Of a stretch of DNA of 64,000 nucleotides, positions 43,601 to 51,850 are shown one piece after another. How positions within the stretch are numbered: position 1 is the first letter of the stretch; each line of letters begins with the position of its first letter. The stretch is from Clostridium felsineum DSM 794. GTDB lineage: Bacteria > Bacillota > Clostridia > Clostridiales > Clostridiaceae. The notes beneath the pieces are model-generated. The model searched no databases. It saw only the letters and a program-made list of their open reading frames with translations, and was not told where the DNA came from. Made by a program: the position numbers and the translations under genes. Location of the stretch: assembly GCF_002006355.2 (NCBI RefSeq), contig NZ_CP096980.1, positions 4,030,001 to 4,094,000 of the forward strand, written 5' to 3'.

Positions 43601-46600
43601 TTAGTATATTCATAGCTATTGCTTACATTTTGTCCATCTGCTGTAGTACTAGTACTTGTTAGTTTGTCCATACCATCATAGCTGTTATTAGTAGTGTTTC
43701 CTTTTGGGTCTGTAGTGCTGTTTAAAAGTCCCTTTGTTTCATCATAATTATAAGTAGTGGTATTACCTAAACTATCTGTGAGGGATTTTATATAATTTCC
43801 ACTGTCTGTGTACGTTGCTTTAGATTGAAGATAATCTGTTCCATCCCCTACTTTTGCAGTTGTGGGATTACCACTTGCATCATAGCCAAAGTTGTAACTT
43901 GTATTTTCTCCTGTTGTTGCTCTTGTAACGTTATGTTTACTGTCATATTCATACTTAAAGGAGCCTCCTTTTGGAGCAACAGACTGCTCTAAATCATTGT
44001 TTCCATTATACTGAAACTGAAAAGTTGAATCCTTCTTTGCAATCTCTGCTGTAGATAGTACGTTCCCTTTTGAGTCGTATTGATAACTTTGATCAAAATC
44101 TTCTTTATAAAGCTGTGCACCATCAAAATATGCTGTATTTGCATTATTCTCATAAAGATAGTATATATCTATTCTAGAATACTTTTGTTTTGCTATAGCC
44201 TTACCGCTAATATACTGCCACTTATCATAATTCTTATTAAACTCAAGTGTTACCCATTGGGCAGAATTGCCATCAACAAATGCCAATTGAATTTGAAAAG
44301 TACCACTTGGAACTGAGTAACCCTTTCCCCAAGCTCCAAAGGAATATATATCTCCAGAATCTCCACTTACATTAACAGATTGACACAACCTTTTTGAAGC
44401 TCCATAAGCTCCACTTACCGAATACACAGTATTGTTTAAATTATCCGGATGATCTGAATCGTTAATTGTGGTTAAGCTATCTGTTCCACTTGTACCTGTG
44501 GTCCCCCACTTATTTGGTACACTAATTGTACCTGAAAGATCACCGTTTTCTATTAGATTATATCTGTTACTAACACTTCCTGTTTCAAGCTGAAGACTGT
44601 CAAAATACGCAGTACCACTCTCCTCTAATACCCCTACTCTTGTAAGTACATTAGTATCCGAAGCATCGTTTGGAAGAGTAAAGGTTACATTAAGTCTTTG
44701 CCAATCATTAGTACCACTAATAGCCTTTGAATCAATGCTTTGATATACGCCATTTTTATCCTTATAGTAAAAGCTTATAACTGCACCCTTACCATTGGTA
44801 TTTGATACATTATAGGTTTTTACATAGGCTGAAAAAGTATAAGTTTCGCCTTTAGTCAAGTTATTCCACTGATCTGCATATTGTCTTTGTACGTTATCTG
44901 TTTTATCTATCTTTATACTTTGATTTCCAAGATAATGATTTTCTGTACTAAAGGAGCTTGTTCCGCTGCCGCCATCACTATTAAAGCCCCAACCGTCTGT
45001 AGCTTCCAATTCATGATTGGTAAGTAAATTTTCCACTGTTTTTTGCAGCTTTGATTCAGAGGTTAATTTACTTACATTCGTAGTATCACCATATTGATAA
45101 TACTCCGCACTGCCATCAATATCTTTAACTGAAAGAGTTTTTCCTCTGTCATCAAACATATATTCATTATTTCTTCCCTTTTCATCTGTAAAGGTAGTAT
45201 TATTATTTCCATAGCTAATATCCAGTTTATCTCCAGCTGTACCATCTGTATTTCCTTCTGCTATACTGCTAACCCTATAAGGTAAGGCTCCATAATAGCT
45301 GTAGTCTACCTTATACCCATCATAATCGGTAACATTTATAAGATTATGATTTCCATCATAGCTATAAGAAGATGTCTTTCCATCTGGATAAGTTATACCA
45401 GTTAAATTTCCAGCTCCGTCATAGCTATAGGAGGTTGTCCTTCCAGAAGTATCTACAATTGAAGCTAGGTTCCCATTAGCTCCATAACTTAACTTTACTA
45501 CTCTACCTGATGGATCTACTACTTCAGTAAGCACTCTTTTATTATTAACATTATCAGAAACAAATACAGTTACATTTCCATTCGCATCAGTAATTTGTTC
45601 CAAATCATTATTTCTCGAATTAAATTTTATTGTGTTATTCTTTTTATCTGATATTGAACAAGAACCATCTGGATTTTTCTTTAAGGTTAAACCTAAATTT
45701 AGTTCATCTTGAAGCTCTGCTCCTCCTGAATCCAGAAAGTAATGCTTTGTACCATCTTCATCTGTATATTTATACCAAGGCTGACCCTCTATGGTTTGCT
45801 GCTCAATTTTTTGACTTACATTAAGCCTCCAACCATTTCCATAGTTAATGTTATCTCCCCTATCATTGCTATTAAAAATATGATTTATAGCAATAGGTAA
45901 TCTACTTCCACTCATACTAATATCGTCATGCTTTAAAACCAAATTACCATTATAGTCATTTAAATATGAGGTTCCTGCTCTTCCTATAGCTTGAGTATGG
46001 TAAGTCCAATAATTTTCTATACCACTGTTATTAATATAGGTAAAACTAACCTGTGGTCTTGCTTTTGAATAATCATCATCAATGTTGTCTGACCAAAAAG
46101 AAGTATAATTGCTGCTATTATCCTCTTCTAGCATGAGTCCATAATTGTTTCCACTTGTATACCATTGTTTTGCAATGCTCGTTATATCCCAGTAAATCCA
46201 ATCCTGCTGTGTTGAATTTATTACACTCAAAGCTTCTACATGAGAATCATAGCTTGGTTGAGTTCCCCAAGATAAGTTATCTGGATTAAAATCTTGATTT
46301 ACCTTGTGTACATTTACCTGATTATTTGAGCCTTTACTCACCTGAGGATTATATTCCAAATTAAGTCCAGCTGAAACAATCATATCTCCAGAGGAAAGCT
46401 GTGGCAAATCAAATTTAATGTATGTTCTTGTTGTTCCAATTTGAGGTACGCTTCCAACTCTGAGATATTGATTTTGAGCTTTATTAGCTGTATCATTTGA
46501 AGCAACAAAAGTATCATGTATACTATTTTTATCAAGAGATGTTCTAACAGATGGGTCAATAGTTACTGGGTATGCTCTTTTTTTGCTCTTTAGCCATTTT

Positions 46601-47550
46601 GTATCTGGTGTTAGTTTTAATACACAAGTATCCTTGTCTTGAGTTAAACTAACCTTTATATTTGAGCTTGTTTTTCCTTTACTATCATACATTACAGGTG
46701 CATTTATTTTAAATATTTCCTTTGATTTATCTGTTGAATCATAAAATATGATTGAATTATCCTTTTGAAGCTTAGGTATCATATTTTTTATATTTAAATT
46801 AAACTTGTACTCACAATTATCTGTATACTTATTTAATATAATATTTTCTTTTATATCGCTTCCTTTTAAAACATACTGTAAATCAGTATCTTGAAAGGCA
46901 TCCTTAAAATTTATACCTGAAATTATATTTTTTAAGGTTTTTATTTTTTCATTATTTACTAAAATAGCTTTATCTTTTTGCTGTTCAGGGGCTGATTCTC
47001 TTGCCAATTCTTTATTAGCTTTAATCTCCCTATCTACACTTTCATTAACCTCAGAGGCTATTTTATTAGAAGCTTCTGAAGCCACTTCTCCTTCAACCTC
47101 TTTAATATCCTCTAAATTCCAAGAGAATTCATATTTATCTTTTTTCACATCAACAAGCTTCTTTTTATCCGACTCCTTAGATATTTTGATTTTAAAACCA
47201 TTTTGCTTATTTTCTAAAAAGCCACTATCATCAGAAGTTTTTAAAGTATTGTCTATATCCTTCCACTTATTATTTTCTTTATAGTGAACTGCTGTACCAT
47301 ATTCTGCTATTTCATAGCTTCCATCTTCCTTTTGATATCGTTTTGTATTTTCGGTTCTTTGTTCCTCCAATTCTTTTGTGATTTTACTTACATTCTTCTT
47401 TTGCTTTTTTTCAGTTTGGTTATTTTGATTACTTTGTCCTTTAATAAGACTACTTATATCCACTGTCTGTCCATAAATTGTAATATGAAACATAGCTGTT
47501 ATCAAAAATACAATTAACCCAAAAGAAATGTTCCTTTTAATTTTTCTCAT
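40627..47550 (-). CDS. Large secreted YD-repeat/RHS protein with ChW domains and C-terminal toxin tip
   Basis: About 2307 residues. Signal-like hydrophobic segment (8-28); polar, coiled-coil-like region (about 30-200); DNRLRE-type module (about 330-490); YD/RHS repeats (about 600-850); two carbohydrate-binding-like sandwiches (about 850-1165); more YD repeats. Three ChW domains lie at about 1393-1530 and three more at about 1653-1790, each with the GW and AGTxGxxLRxEAxxI pattern. The RHS core ends SRYYNPEWGRF (about 2075). A Ser-Arg-Pro-rich linker (about 2130-2150) and a short hydrophobic tip (about 2200-2307) follow. ATG at 47550 has GAGGTG upstream. It resembles WapA-type contact toxins; ChW suggests surface attachment. 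Confidence 0.9.
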   Translation of the reverse strand: MRKIKRNISFGLIVFLITAMFHITIYGQTVDISSLIKGQSNQNNQTEKKQKKNVSKITKELEEQRTENTKRYQKEDGSYEIAEYGTAVHYKENNKWKDIDNTLKTSDDSGFLENKQNGFKIKISKESDKKKLVDVKKDKYEFSWNLEDIKEVEGEVASEASNKIASEVNESVDREIKANKELARESAPEQQKDKAILVNNEKIKTLKNIISGINFKDAFQDTDLQYVLKGSDIKENIILNKYTDNCEYKFNLNIKNMIPKLQKDNSIIFYDSTDKSKEIFKINAPVMYDSKGKTSSNIKVSLTQDKDTCVLKLTPDTKWLKSKKRAYPVTIDPSVRTSLDKNSIHDTFVASNDTANKAQNQYLRVGSVPQIGTTRTYIKFDLPQLSSGDMIVSAGLNLEYNPQVSKGSNNQVNVHKVNQDFNPDNLSWGTQPSYDSHVEALSVINSTQQDWIYWDITSIAKQWYTSGNNYGLMLEEDNSSNYTSFWSDNIDDDYSKARPQVSFTYINNSGIENYWTYHTQAIGRAGTSYLNDYNGNLVLKHDDISMSGSRLPIAINHIFNSNDRGDNINYGNGWRLNVSQKIEQQTIEGQPWYKYTDEDGTKHYFLDSGGAELQDELNLGLTLKKNPDGSCSISDKKNNTIKFNSRNNDLEQITDANGNVTVFVSDNVNNKRVLTEVVDPSGRVVKLSYGANGNLASIVDTSGRTTSYSYDGAGNLTGITYPDGKTSSYSYDGNHNLINVTDYDGYKVDYSYYGALPYRVSSIAEGNTDGTAGDKLDISYGNNNTTFTDEKGRNNEYMFDDRGKTLSVKDIDGSAEYYQYGDTTNVSKLTSESKLQKTVENLLTNHELEATDGWGFNSDGGSGTSSFSTENHYLGNQSIKIDKTDNVQRQYADQWNNLTKGETYTFSAYVKTYNVSNTNGKGAVISFYYKDKNGVYQSIDSKAISGTNDWQRLNVTFTLPNDASDTNVLTRVGVLEESGTAYFDSLQLETGSVSNRYNLIENGDLSGTISVPNKWGTTGTSGTDSLTTINDSDHPDNLNNTVYSVSGAYGASKRLCQSVNVSGDSGDIYSFGAWGKGYSVPSGTFQIQLAFVDGNSAQWVTLEFNKNYDKWQYISGKAIAKQKYSRIDIYYLYENNANTAYFDGAQLYKEDFDQSYQYDSKGNVLSTAEIAKKDSTFQFQYNGNNDLEQSVAPKGGSFKYEYDSKHNVTRATTGENTSYNFGYDASGNPTTAKVGDGTDYLQSKATYTDSGNYIKSLTDSLGNTTTYNYDETKGLLNSTTDPKGNTTNNSYDGMDKLTSTSTTADGQNVSNSYEYTNDAISKINHNGFSYNFAYDPLGNNTSVSVGNQNLTQNIYEPRTSVLLKSNYGNGQSVSTDYDNLDRKTADLVGGDNSVGVSYSGQVQNIGWQNPVSDYSEAGTEGQSLRLEAMKVKLNNALPGMKIKYQAHVQNVGWQDWVYDGQEAGTENQGLRMEAVKIELEGAPKGYIVRYQVHVEGIGWMDPVQDGETAGTVGKGLRIEAIRISVEKPRYTYKYDAAGNLAQENDNVNDVVNSYTYDLEDKLVKSSDSNGNEINYNYDKNNNLASLKDKVNGVNHETDYTYDKDNKLTASKYGSNEFDNSYDTLSRRTASTINTGTSKYNISYEYLPGAQTSNTGVTYDAHVENTGWQNPWVNDGQTAGTEGKGLRMEALKVKLTNPTSGMRIKYQAQVQNIGWQPWVYDGDEAGTEGQNLRMEAVKIELEGAKSGYHIYYQAQVQNKGWTDVVSDGQTAGTEGQGLRLEALRIYIVKPDVDSKDSSKIGTVDNNGNKTSYTYDGNGNIETVTEAGKTIKYTYNELEELKREDNGVLNKTEVYNYDAGGNLLSKTEYPYTTGDLPAAGSTINYGYGDSSWKDKLTNYNGVNISYDAVGNPLNDGRYSYTWEQGKQLAAMLGNGQNISYKYNEDGARTEKTVNGVTTKYHLDGDKVTYETDGTNQIYYTYDSSDQLISMNLNGSDYYYIKDATGIIIGLIDKSGTQVVSYTYDSFGKLIAIDGSLKDTVGQINPYRYKSYRYDSETGLYYLQSRYYNPEWGRFINADSITANQGELLSGNMFAYCENNPVNKADVDGNIGIIMDGDQTVFVVPAGIGGVSKASAYETPSRPASRPASRPVSRPSNSSGTRKVIHKVNSYTGDKKAAPVESGLDSVTAGLSKWGISKKYVLFPPETFPEAIRGRVGAMYASAKMSKFCGPLSAAASVLGMVDDGLNYKHKYQRLLIDGAGIALGVIATVLLPEGILGAVLCMGASYVIGAGEEWAKKKYAGGDNDLIKE

Positions 47551-47571
47551 ACCTTCACCTCTTGTTAACAT

Positions 47572-47811
47572 TCTGTTAATTTTGTTGATACATGCTATTA
47601 TACTACCTAATTAATGTAAAAATCTCAAATTTATTGTCAATAGTATTAATTTTTTACATGCTTTTTCAGACAGATTAACACACTTTGCAGCTTTAAATAT
47701 ATTTAAAAGGTATAAATTGTATTTTTATTCATAATAAGTCTGCTAAAATTAAACAAAATTTAATATATTCTTTTAAAATTGATTTTTTATCGAAAACGAA
47801 TTTCATCAAAA
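47572..47811. other. AT-rich upstream region of the RHS gene
   Basis: Holds the RHS promoter region. A TATAAT on the - strand lies near 47597-47602, but no -35 box at a proper distance is convincing. A long run of AT-rich DNA follows. No ORF with a ribosome site is seen. Confidence 0.4.
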
Positions 47812-48332
47812 AAAAATCAGACTACATAAAAAATCACAATTTTTCATGTAGTCTGATTTTAATTTTCTAATATTTTTGGGGAAAATTTAGAAAAGTATTA
47901 TTTACAAGTATCCGATATACTTACCCTATAATCTCTCATCTCAATTATAATTTTGCTAAACTTAAATGCTTGCTATAAGCCTAAAGGCATTTTATAGCAA
48001 CATATATAATGTACTTTCTACATTATATATAAATTCTATTTACAGAAAGCTAGGCACCCTATTCCTCTCTTTCTGCACCGAATTCAATCTATATAAAACC
48101 CATAACTCTACCCTTTTATAAACATATATACTTTACTTCTCTTGTCAGTAAATAAACCAAAAACCCCATTTATTCTATTTGCCCTTGCCTACTCATACAC
48201 ATTGTTGAAAGCATGTACATATTACAATCCCTGACTTCTCTTATTTATGTTATTAAAATAATTATTTCAATAACATTACCCTTATGTCCAATTAATTACC
48301 CTTTAAATATAATTCGCTAAAAAATCATTTAA
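47812..48332 (-). other. Hairpin-rich 3' region of the pectate lyase gene ending in a strong terminator
   Basis: The pectate lyase stop at 48333 is followed by about 470 non-coding bases before a strong leftward terminator, a 15-bp perfect stem (47812-47826 with 47846-47860) with a run of nine T. Between them lie further inverted repeats: 48249-48274, 48043-48075, 48002-48030 (12-bp perfect) and 47972-47998. The longest leftward frame is under 20 codons. Either an unusually long structured 3' UTR or a separate RNA gene. Confidence 0.5.
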
Positions 48333-49616
48333 TTATCTAGCACCTATGTTAGCTCCTCCTACCCCTGCTCCAACAAATTTGCTTGCAGAGCTAAGCTTTA
48401 GAAAATCTCCAAGATCAATTGTTCCATCAGCATTTCTTCCTACATATGGAGTTATGCTTACAAAATCCTTATCTGTACAAAGTACTTGGGTTGTCACTTT
48501 CTTGTGATCTATACTCCAAAATACATTTGATTTTATAGTTGCATTAGCACTTATTTTATCGTTGGCAGACGATTTATACGATAAGCAGTTTGTTAAAATT
48601 GCAGTACCGTTATCAAAAGAAAAGTTACTTCCTTTGCTTGATCCATTGTTGTATCCTGTACAATTAGTTAAGCTTATTGAACCAGGATTGCTATTGAAAG
48701 TAAATCCATGTTTCTTATTGTTGAAGGAAACACAATTTTTAACCACGTGACTAACTGCTATTTTATCTCCTCCTAATTTAAATCCGTTACCATCACTATC
48801 AGCAGTTGATGTACCATTAGAAGTTGCCCCATTGTTATATGCTACACAATCCTCAATTGTTACTGGAGCTATAGCACCTGTTGCTTTTTTAGCATATAAA
48901 TCCCAACCATCATCTATGTTATGATGAGATATACATCCTTTAAACACATTTCCAGGTCCTACAGTAAGTTTACATGCAAATCCATCCGCATCCTCTCCGT
49001 TGTCAGGATCAGCATTATCATGTGAGGTACAATTTAATATTAAATTATTTGATGGCCAATTATTACTTGGAACATTTTTAGCGTATCTTCCAACCTGAAA
49101 ACCAGCATCTCTGTTATAGTCAGTTTCACAAAGCTCAAATAAATTATTATTACCAGCAACATATATACCATTGTCAGCTGCGCCCTTTACTTCTATTCCC
49201 TTTACATGCCAATAATTTCCGTTAACCTGAAGTCCTCTAGCATTGCTAACTTTGCTTGGATTACCATAAGTTTCAGATGAAAAATCCAAAACTACCTTAC
49301 CATCTTCATATGGCTGTATATTTTTTAATTTATCAGCTTGTCCGTCATTACCTCTTTGAATTGTTATTTGATTGTTGTAAGTGTAAGTTCCTCCCATAAC
49401 ATATATAGTTCCACCTGGTGCCACTTTAGTTAAAGCCGCCTCAAATGTTGTAGGATTATTTAAAGTACCATCAGCATTTGCATTTCCCGTAGTTGAAACA
49501 TATACATCACCATTCACTGCATCAGCCTTAACTAAGTTACTAGAAAAGCTGCCAATTGATATAGTTGATGCAACGACACATAATGCAATTAATTTTGATA
49601 GTCTTTTTTTAGACAT
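48333..49616 (-). CDS. Secreted pectate lyase, polysaccharide lyase family 9
   Basis: About 427 residues with a signal peptide (MSKKRLSKLIALCVVASTIS to about residue 32, ending near VKA). The right-handed parallel beta-helix has PL9 landmarks: GGTYTYNNQI, GNYWHVKGIEVKGAADNGIYV, DADGFACKLTVGPGN (catalytic Lys and calcium Asp region) and NIDDGWDLYAK. It cleaves polygalacturonate by calcium-dependent beta-elimination outside the cell. No dockerin is present, so it is a free enzyme. The ATG at 49616 follows GGGAGG; a longer in-frame start at 49661 lacks a ribosome site. An AACGTT dyad upstream may be a catabolite operator. Confidence 0.92.
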   Translation of the reverse strand: MSKKRLSKLIALCVVASTISIGSFSSNLVKADAVNGDVYVSTTGNANADGTLNNPTTFEAALTKVAPGGTIYVMGGTYTYNNQITIQRGNDGQADKLKNIQPYEDGKVVLDFSSETYGNPSKVSNARGLQVNGNYWHVKGIEVKGAADNGIYVAGNNNLFELCETDYNRDAGFQVGRYAKNVPSNNWPSNNLILNCTSHDNADPDNGEDADGFACKLTVGPGNVFKGCISHHNIDDGWDLYAKKATGAIAPVTIEDCVAYNNGATSNGTSTADSDGNGFKLGGDKIAVSHVVKNCVSFNNKKHGFTFNSNPGSISLTNCTGYNNGSSKGSNFSFDNGTAILTNCLSYKSSANDKISANATIKSNVFWSIDHKKVTTQVLCTDKDFVSITPYVGRNADGTIDLGDFLKLSSASKFVGAGVGGANIGAR

Positions 49617-49792
49617 TACAAGACCTCCCTCTATATTCATTAGCTGCAAGTTATAACACACCTAACACTTAGAAATTATATTAAATTTTTACTCACTTGT
49701 AAAATTATATTTTTACCCATAAAACGTTTATAATCCTCATAATTACATAATTAAATTGCTTTTCCTTTTTATATTAAAGAAAATCTATTACC

Positions 49793-49809
49793 TGTTAACG
49801 TTAACGTTG
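49793..49809. promoter_or_regulatory. Candidate LacI-family/CcpA operator
   Basis: Tandem GTTAACGTTAAC (49794-49805) forms overlapping perfect palindromes. It matches the cre consensus TGWAARCGYTWNCW at 12 of 14 positions. It lies about 180 bases upstream of the pectate lyase start. Catabolite control of a pectinase is plausible. Confidence 0.45.
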
Positions 49810-49823
49810 TTTAATATAAATAA

Positions 49824-49854
49824 AAATGGAGTTTTGACAAAAAAACTCCATTTT
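49824..49854 (-). terminator. Terminator of the PadR-DUF1700-DUF4097 operon
   Basis: AAAATGGAGTTTT and its complement AAAACTCCATTTT surround a short loop, with a leftward T-rich tail. It lies 21 bases after the stop at 49876. Confidence 0.8.
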
Positions 49855-49875
49855 CATAGTGTATAAGTGCATAAT

Positions 49876-50805
49876 TTAGTTGTTTATATCTATATTTCCT
49901 GCTGAATTTTTTAATTGAATAATATTATTACTTTCTCCAACACTTCCTTTTACTTCTTTTTCCGCTCCACTTCCAGTACTACTTAAAGGAAAATCACAAT
50001 CTACGCCTCCTGCACTTGCATACGCATCTAGCTTAAACTTAGAATCCTTAGGAATTGTTAACTTTATATTTCCTGCCGAACTTCTAAAATCGACATTATT
50101 ATTAAATTTACTATAACTTATAGTAGTATTTCCTGCTGAATTTCTTCCTTGAATATCACCACTAAAATCTTCTAATTTTATATTTCCTGCTGAAGCATCT
50201 ATTGCAGAAGTTTTACATACAATACTTTTACCATCTATACCTCCGGCACTATTATTTAAAGTTAATTTTTCTGCTATATTTAAATTTTCTAAATCCATCT
50301 TACCTGCACTTAATTTAGCATACATACTATTTAAACTTAAATCCTTTATACTTGTATCTCCTGCTGAAGAATATACTTCCAGATTATTTTTATAAGCTTC
50401 TGGAATAGTAATATTTAACTTAACATCAGATTTATTTGTAAAATCAAATATGTGTATTGATGGTCCTTTCCTTTTAAAGTTTATATACAAAGTATCTCCG
50501 TCTTTATAGCAATCCAATTTAGGAATATTATTAGATGTGGCGCTTACGTTTCCTAAAGCCTGGGCAGTTACATTCACTTTACTACCCTTCGAAACATACA
50601 CATCAGCCGCTGAAGAATCCACATATATTCTTGAAATACTATTAGTGCTTAATTCTTTACTCTCATTAACTTTATAATCCTTATCAGAAACTTTTAACAA
50701 ATTACCATGCCCAAAAGATAATGCCATTGCGATTCCATAACTAATTAAACAAATTCCAACTAGGTATAAAACTATTTTCTTTATATTAATCTTCAACTTT
50801 ATCAC
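49876..50805 (-). CDS. DUF4097 family putative adhesin-like protein
   Basis: A 309-residue protein with one N-terminal membrane helix (about 10-30) followed by an extracytoplasmic beta-repeat domain. The phrase SAGxI or SAGN recurs about every 20 residues (SSAGDTSIK, LSAGKMDLE, NSAGGIDG, ASAGNIKLE, NSAGNTTIS and more), as in the DUF4097 beta-solenoid. Function is unknown; such proteins often accompany PadR regulators and DUF1700 proteins in envelope-stress operons. The start could be GTG at 50805 or TTG three codons later. Confidence 0.82.
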   Translation of the reverse strand: MIKLKINIKKIVLYLVGICLISYGIAMALSFGHGNLLKVSDKDYKVNESKELSTNSISRIYVDSSAADVYVSKGSKVNVTAQALGNVSATSNNIPKLDCYKDGDTLYINFKRKGPSIHIFDFTNKSDVKLNITIPEAYKNNLEVYSSAGDTSIKDLSLNSMYAKLSAGKMDLENLNIAEKLTLNNSAGGIDGKSIVCKTSAIDASAGNIKLEDFSGDIQGRNSAGNTTISYSKFNNNVDFRSSAGNIKLTIPKDSKFKLDAYASAGGVDCDFPLSSTGSGAEKEVKGSVGESNNIIQLKNSAGNIDINN

Positions 50806-50807
50806 CC

Positions 50808-51386
50808 CTACCCTCTAATCACTTTTATATTCCATTTAATATATCTAGCCGTAAGCACTATTGCAATTTTAACTACATAAAACATTGCTATGCACATTAA
50901 AAGTCCTAAAGCTAAGGTTCCAATACCTCCAAAGAAAACTGCAATTCGTGACACTATATCAGGTGTTTGTATATAAGTTATAAACCATCCTCCAAACACA
51001 CTGGCCAAAATGACCGCTAGACCTGCTACTGTTACTGCAAAAGCAGCTGCGCAAACTCCAATTACAGCTCCAATTATTCCTATATAAATCCCAAGGACAA
51101 ATATAACATTAAAGAAAAGTAATGCAATGGCAACGAAAACCGCGCCTACAGCTGACCTTCCTTCACTGTTATAAAAATTAGCTTTTCCCATTCCATTTGC
51201 TTCTCTATATTGATTTGCTATATCCATTGGACTTCCCAGTTCTTTTGCTATTTCTTGTTCTGTTTTTCCATTTTCTATTCCTATCCTAAAGTGCTCCTCA
51301 TAGTCATATAATATTTCCTGTTTCTCATCTTCATTAAATCCTTCAAGATATGACCTAAGCAAACTGAGAAATTCTCTTTTATTCAT
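50808..51386 (-). CDS. DUF1700/HAAS-domain membrane protein
   Basis: A 192-residue protein. The N-terminal alpha-helical HAAS-type domain (FLSLLRSYLEGFNEDEKQEI, then YDYEEHFRIG and GSPMDIANQYR, about 1-60) is followed by about three transmembrane segments (about 80-170). It overlaps the upstream padR gene by 8 bases and ends two bases before DUF4097. HAAS-domain proteins are thought to bind PadR-type regulators, linking membrane state to transcription. Confidence 0.85.
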   Translation of the reverse strand: MNKREFLSLLRSYLEGFNEDEKQEILYDYEEHFRIGIENGKTEQEIAKELGSPMDIANQYREANGMGKANFYNSEGRSAVGAVFVAIALLFFNVIFVLGIYIGIIGAVIGVCAAAFAVTVAGLAVILASVFGGWFITYIQTPDIVSRIAVFFGGIGTLALGLLMCIAMFYVVKIAIVLTARYIKWNIKVIRG

Positions 51387-51702
51387 TTTCTTGTACCCCT
51401 TTCAATATACTCCTTACACCTTCAACAAATTCTACCCATTCTTCTACTAATTTTTCTTTTTCTTCTCTTCCTAGTTCAGTTAATTTATAATATTTTCTAG
51501 GAGGTCCTTCCGTAGATTCCTGCAAATACGTAGTAAAAAATCCTTCTTTACTAAGTCTTCTTAAGAGGGGATATATAGTTCCTTCTGAAATTTCTATACT
51601 CTTGGAAATCTCATCCACAAGCTCATATCCATAGCAGTCTTTTCTATCTAATAACGAAAGAACACATAATTCCAAAATTCCTTTTTTTAATTGAGTATTC
51701 AT
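51379..51702 (-). CDS. PadR family transcriptional regulator
   Basis: A 107-residue winged-helix regulator. The core ILELCVLSLLDRKDCYGYELVD, EGTIYPLLRRLSKEGF and the wing (GPPRKYYKLTELG) are the PadR pattern, and the protein ends with a dimerisation helix. It heads PadR-DUF1700-DUF4097 and probably represses this operon in the absence of inducer. AAGGGGTAATGAG precedes the ATG. Confidence 0.92.
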   Translation of the reverse strand: MNTQLKKGILELCVLSLLDRKDCYGYELVDEISKSIEISEGTIYPLLRRLSKEGFFTTYLQESTEGPPRKYYKLTELGREEKEKLVEEWVEFVEGVRSILKGVQENE

Positions 51703-51816
51703 CTCATTACCCCTTATCTTAACGAAACTAAGAAAATCTTAATTTCTATATATATTGTTTCCATAACTACAGTATAACATTTAGTACTGTTTAATACAAG
51801 ATACCTTTTTAAGAAT

Positions 51817-51845
51817 AAGTGTCTCTAAATAGTTTAGAGACACTT
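51817..51845 (-). terminator. Terminator of ptsG
   Basis: A perfect 13-bp stem, AAGTGTCTCTAAA with its complement, loop of three, ends 6 bases before the ptsG stop codon. The leftward tail is ATTCTTAAAAAGG, with few T, so it may be more a stable 3' end or a bidirectional barrier. Confidence 0.65.
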
Positions 51846-51850
51846 TATAA

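Noticed and set aside
41062..46000. Several open frames on the + strand inside the RHS gene
   Set aside because: They are shadows of the repetitive YD and ChW coding sequence, have no ribosome sites and encode low-complexity Tyr/Phe/Cys-rich peptides.
40627..47550. RHS gene as a composite transposon or prophage tail gene
   Set aside because: No transposase, phage structural genes or terminal repeats flank it; the YD, DNRLRE and ChW content is that of a secreted surface protein.
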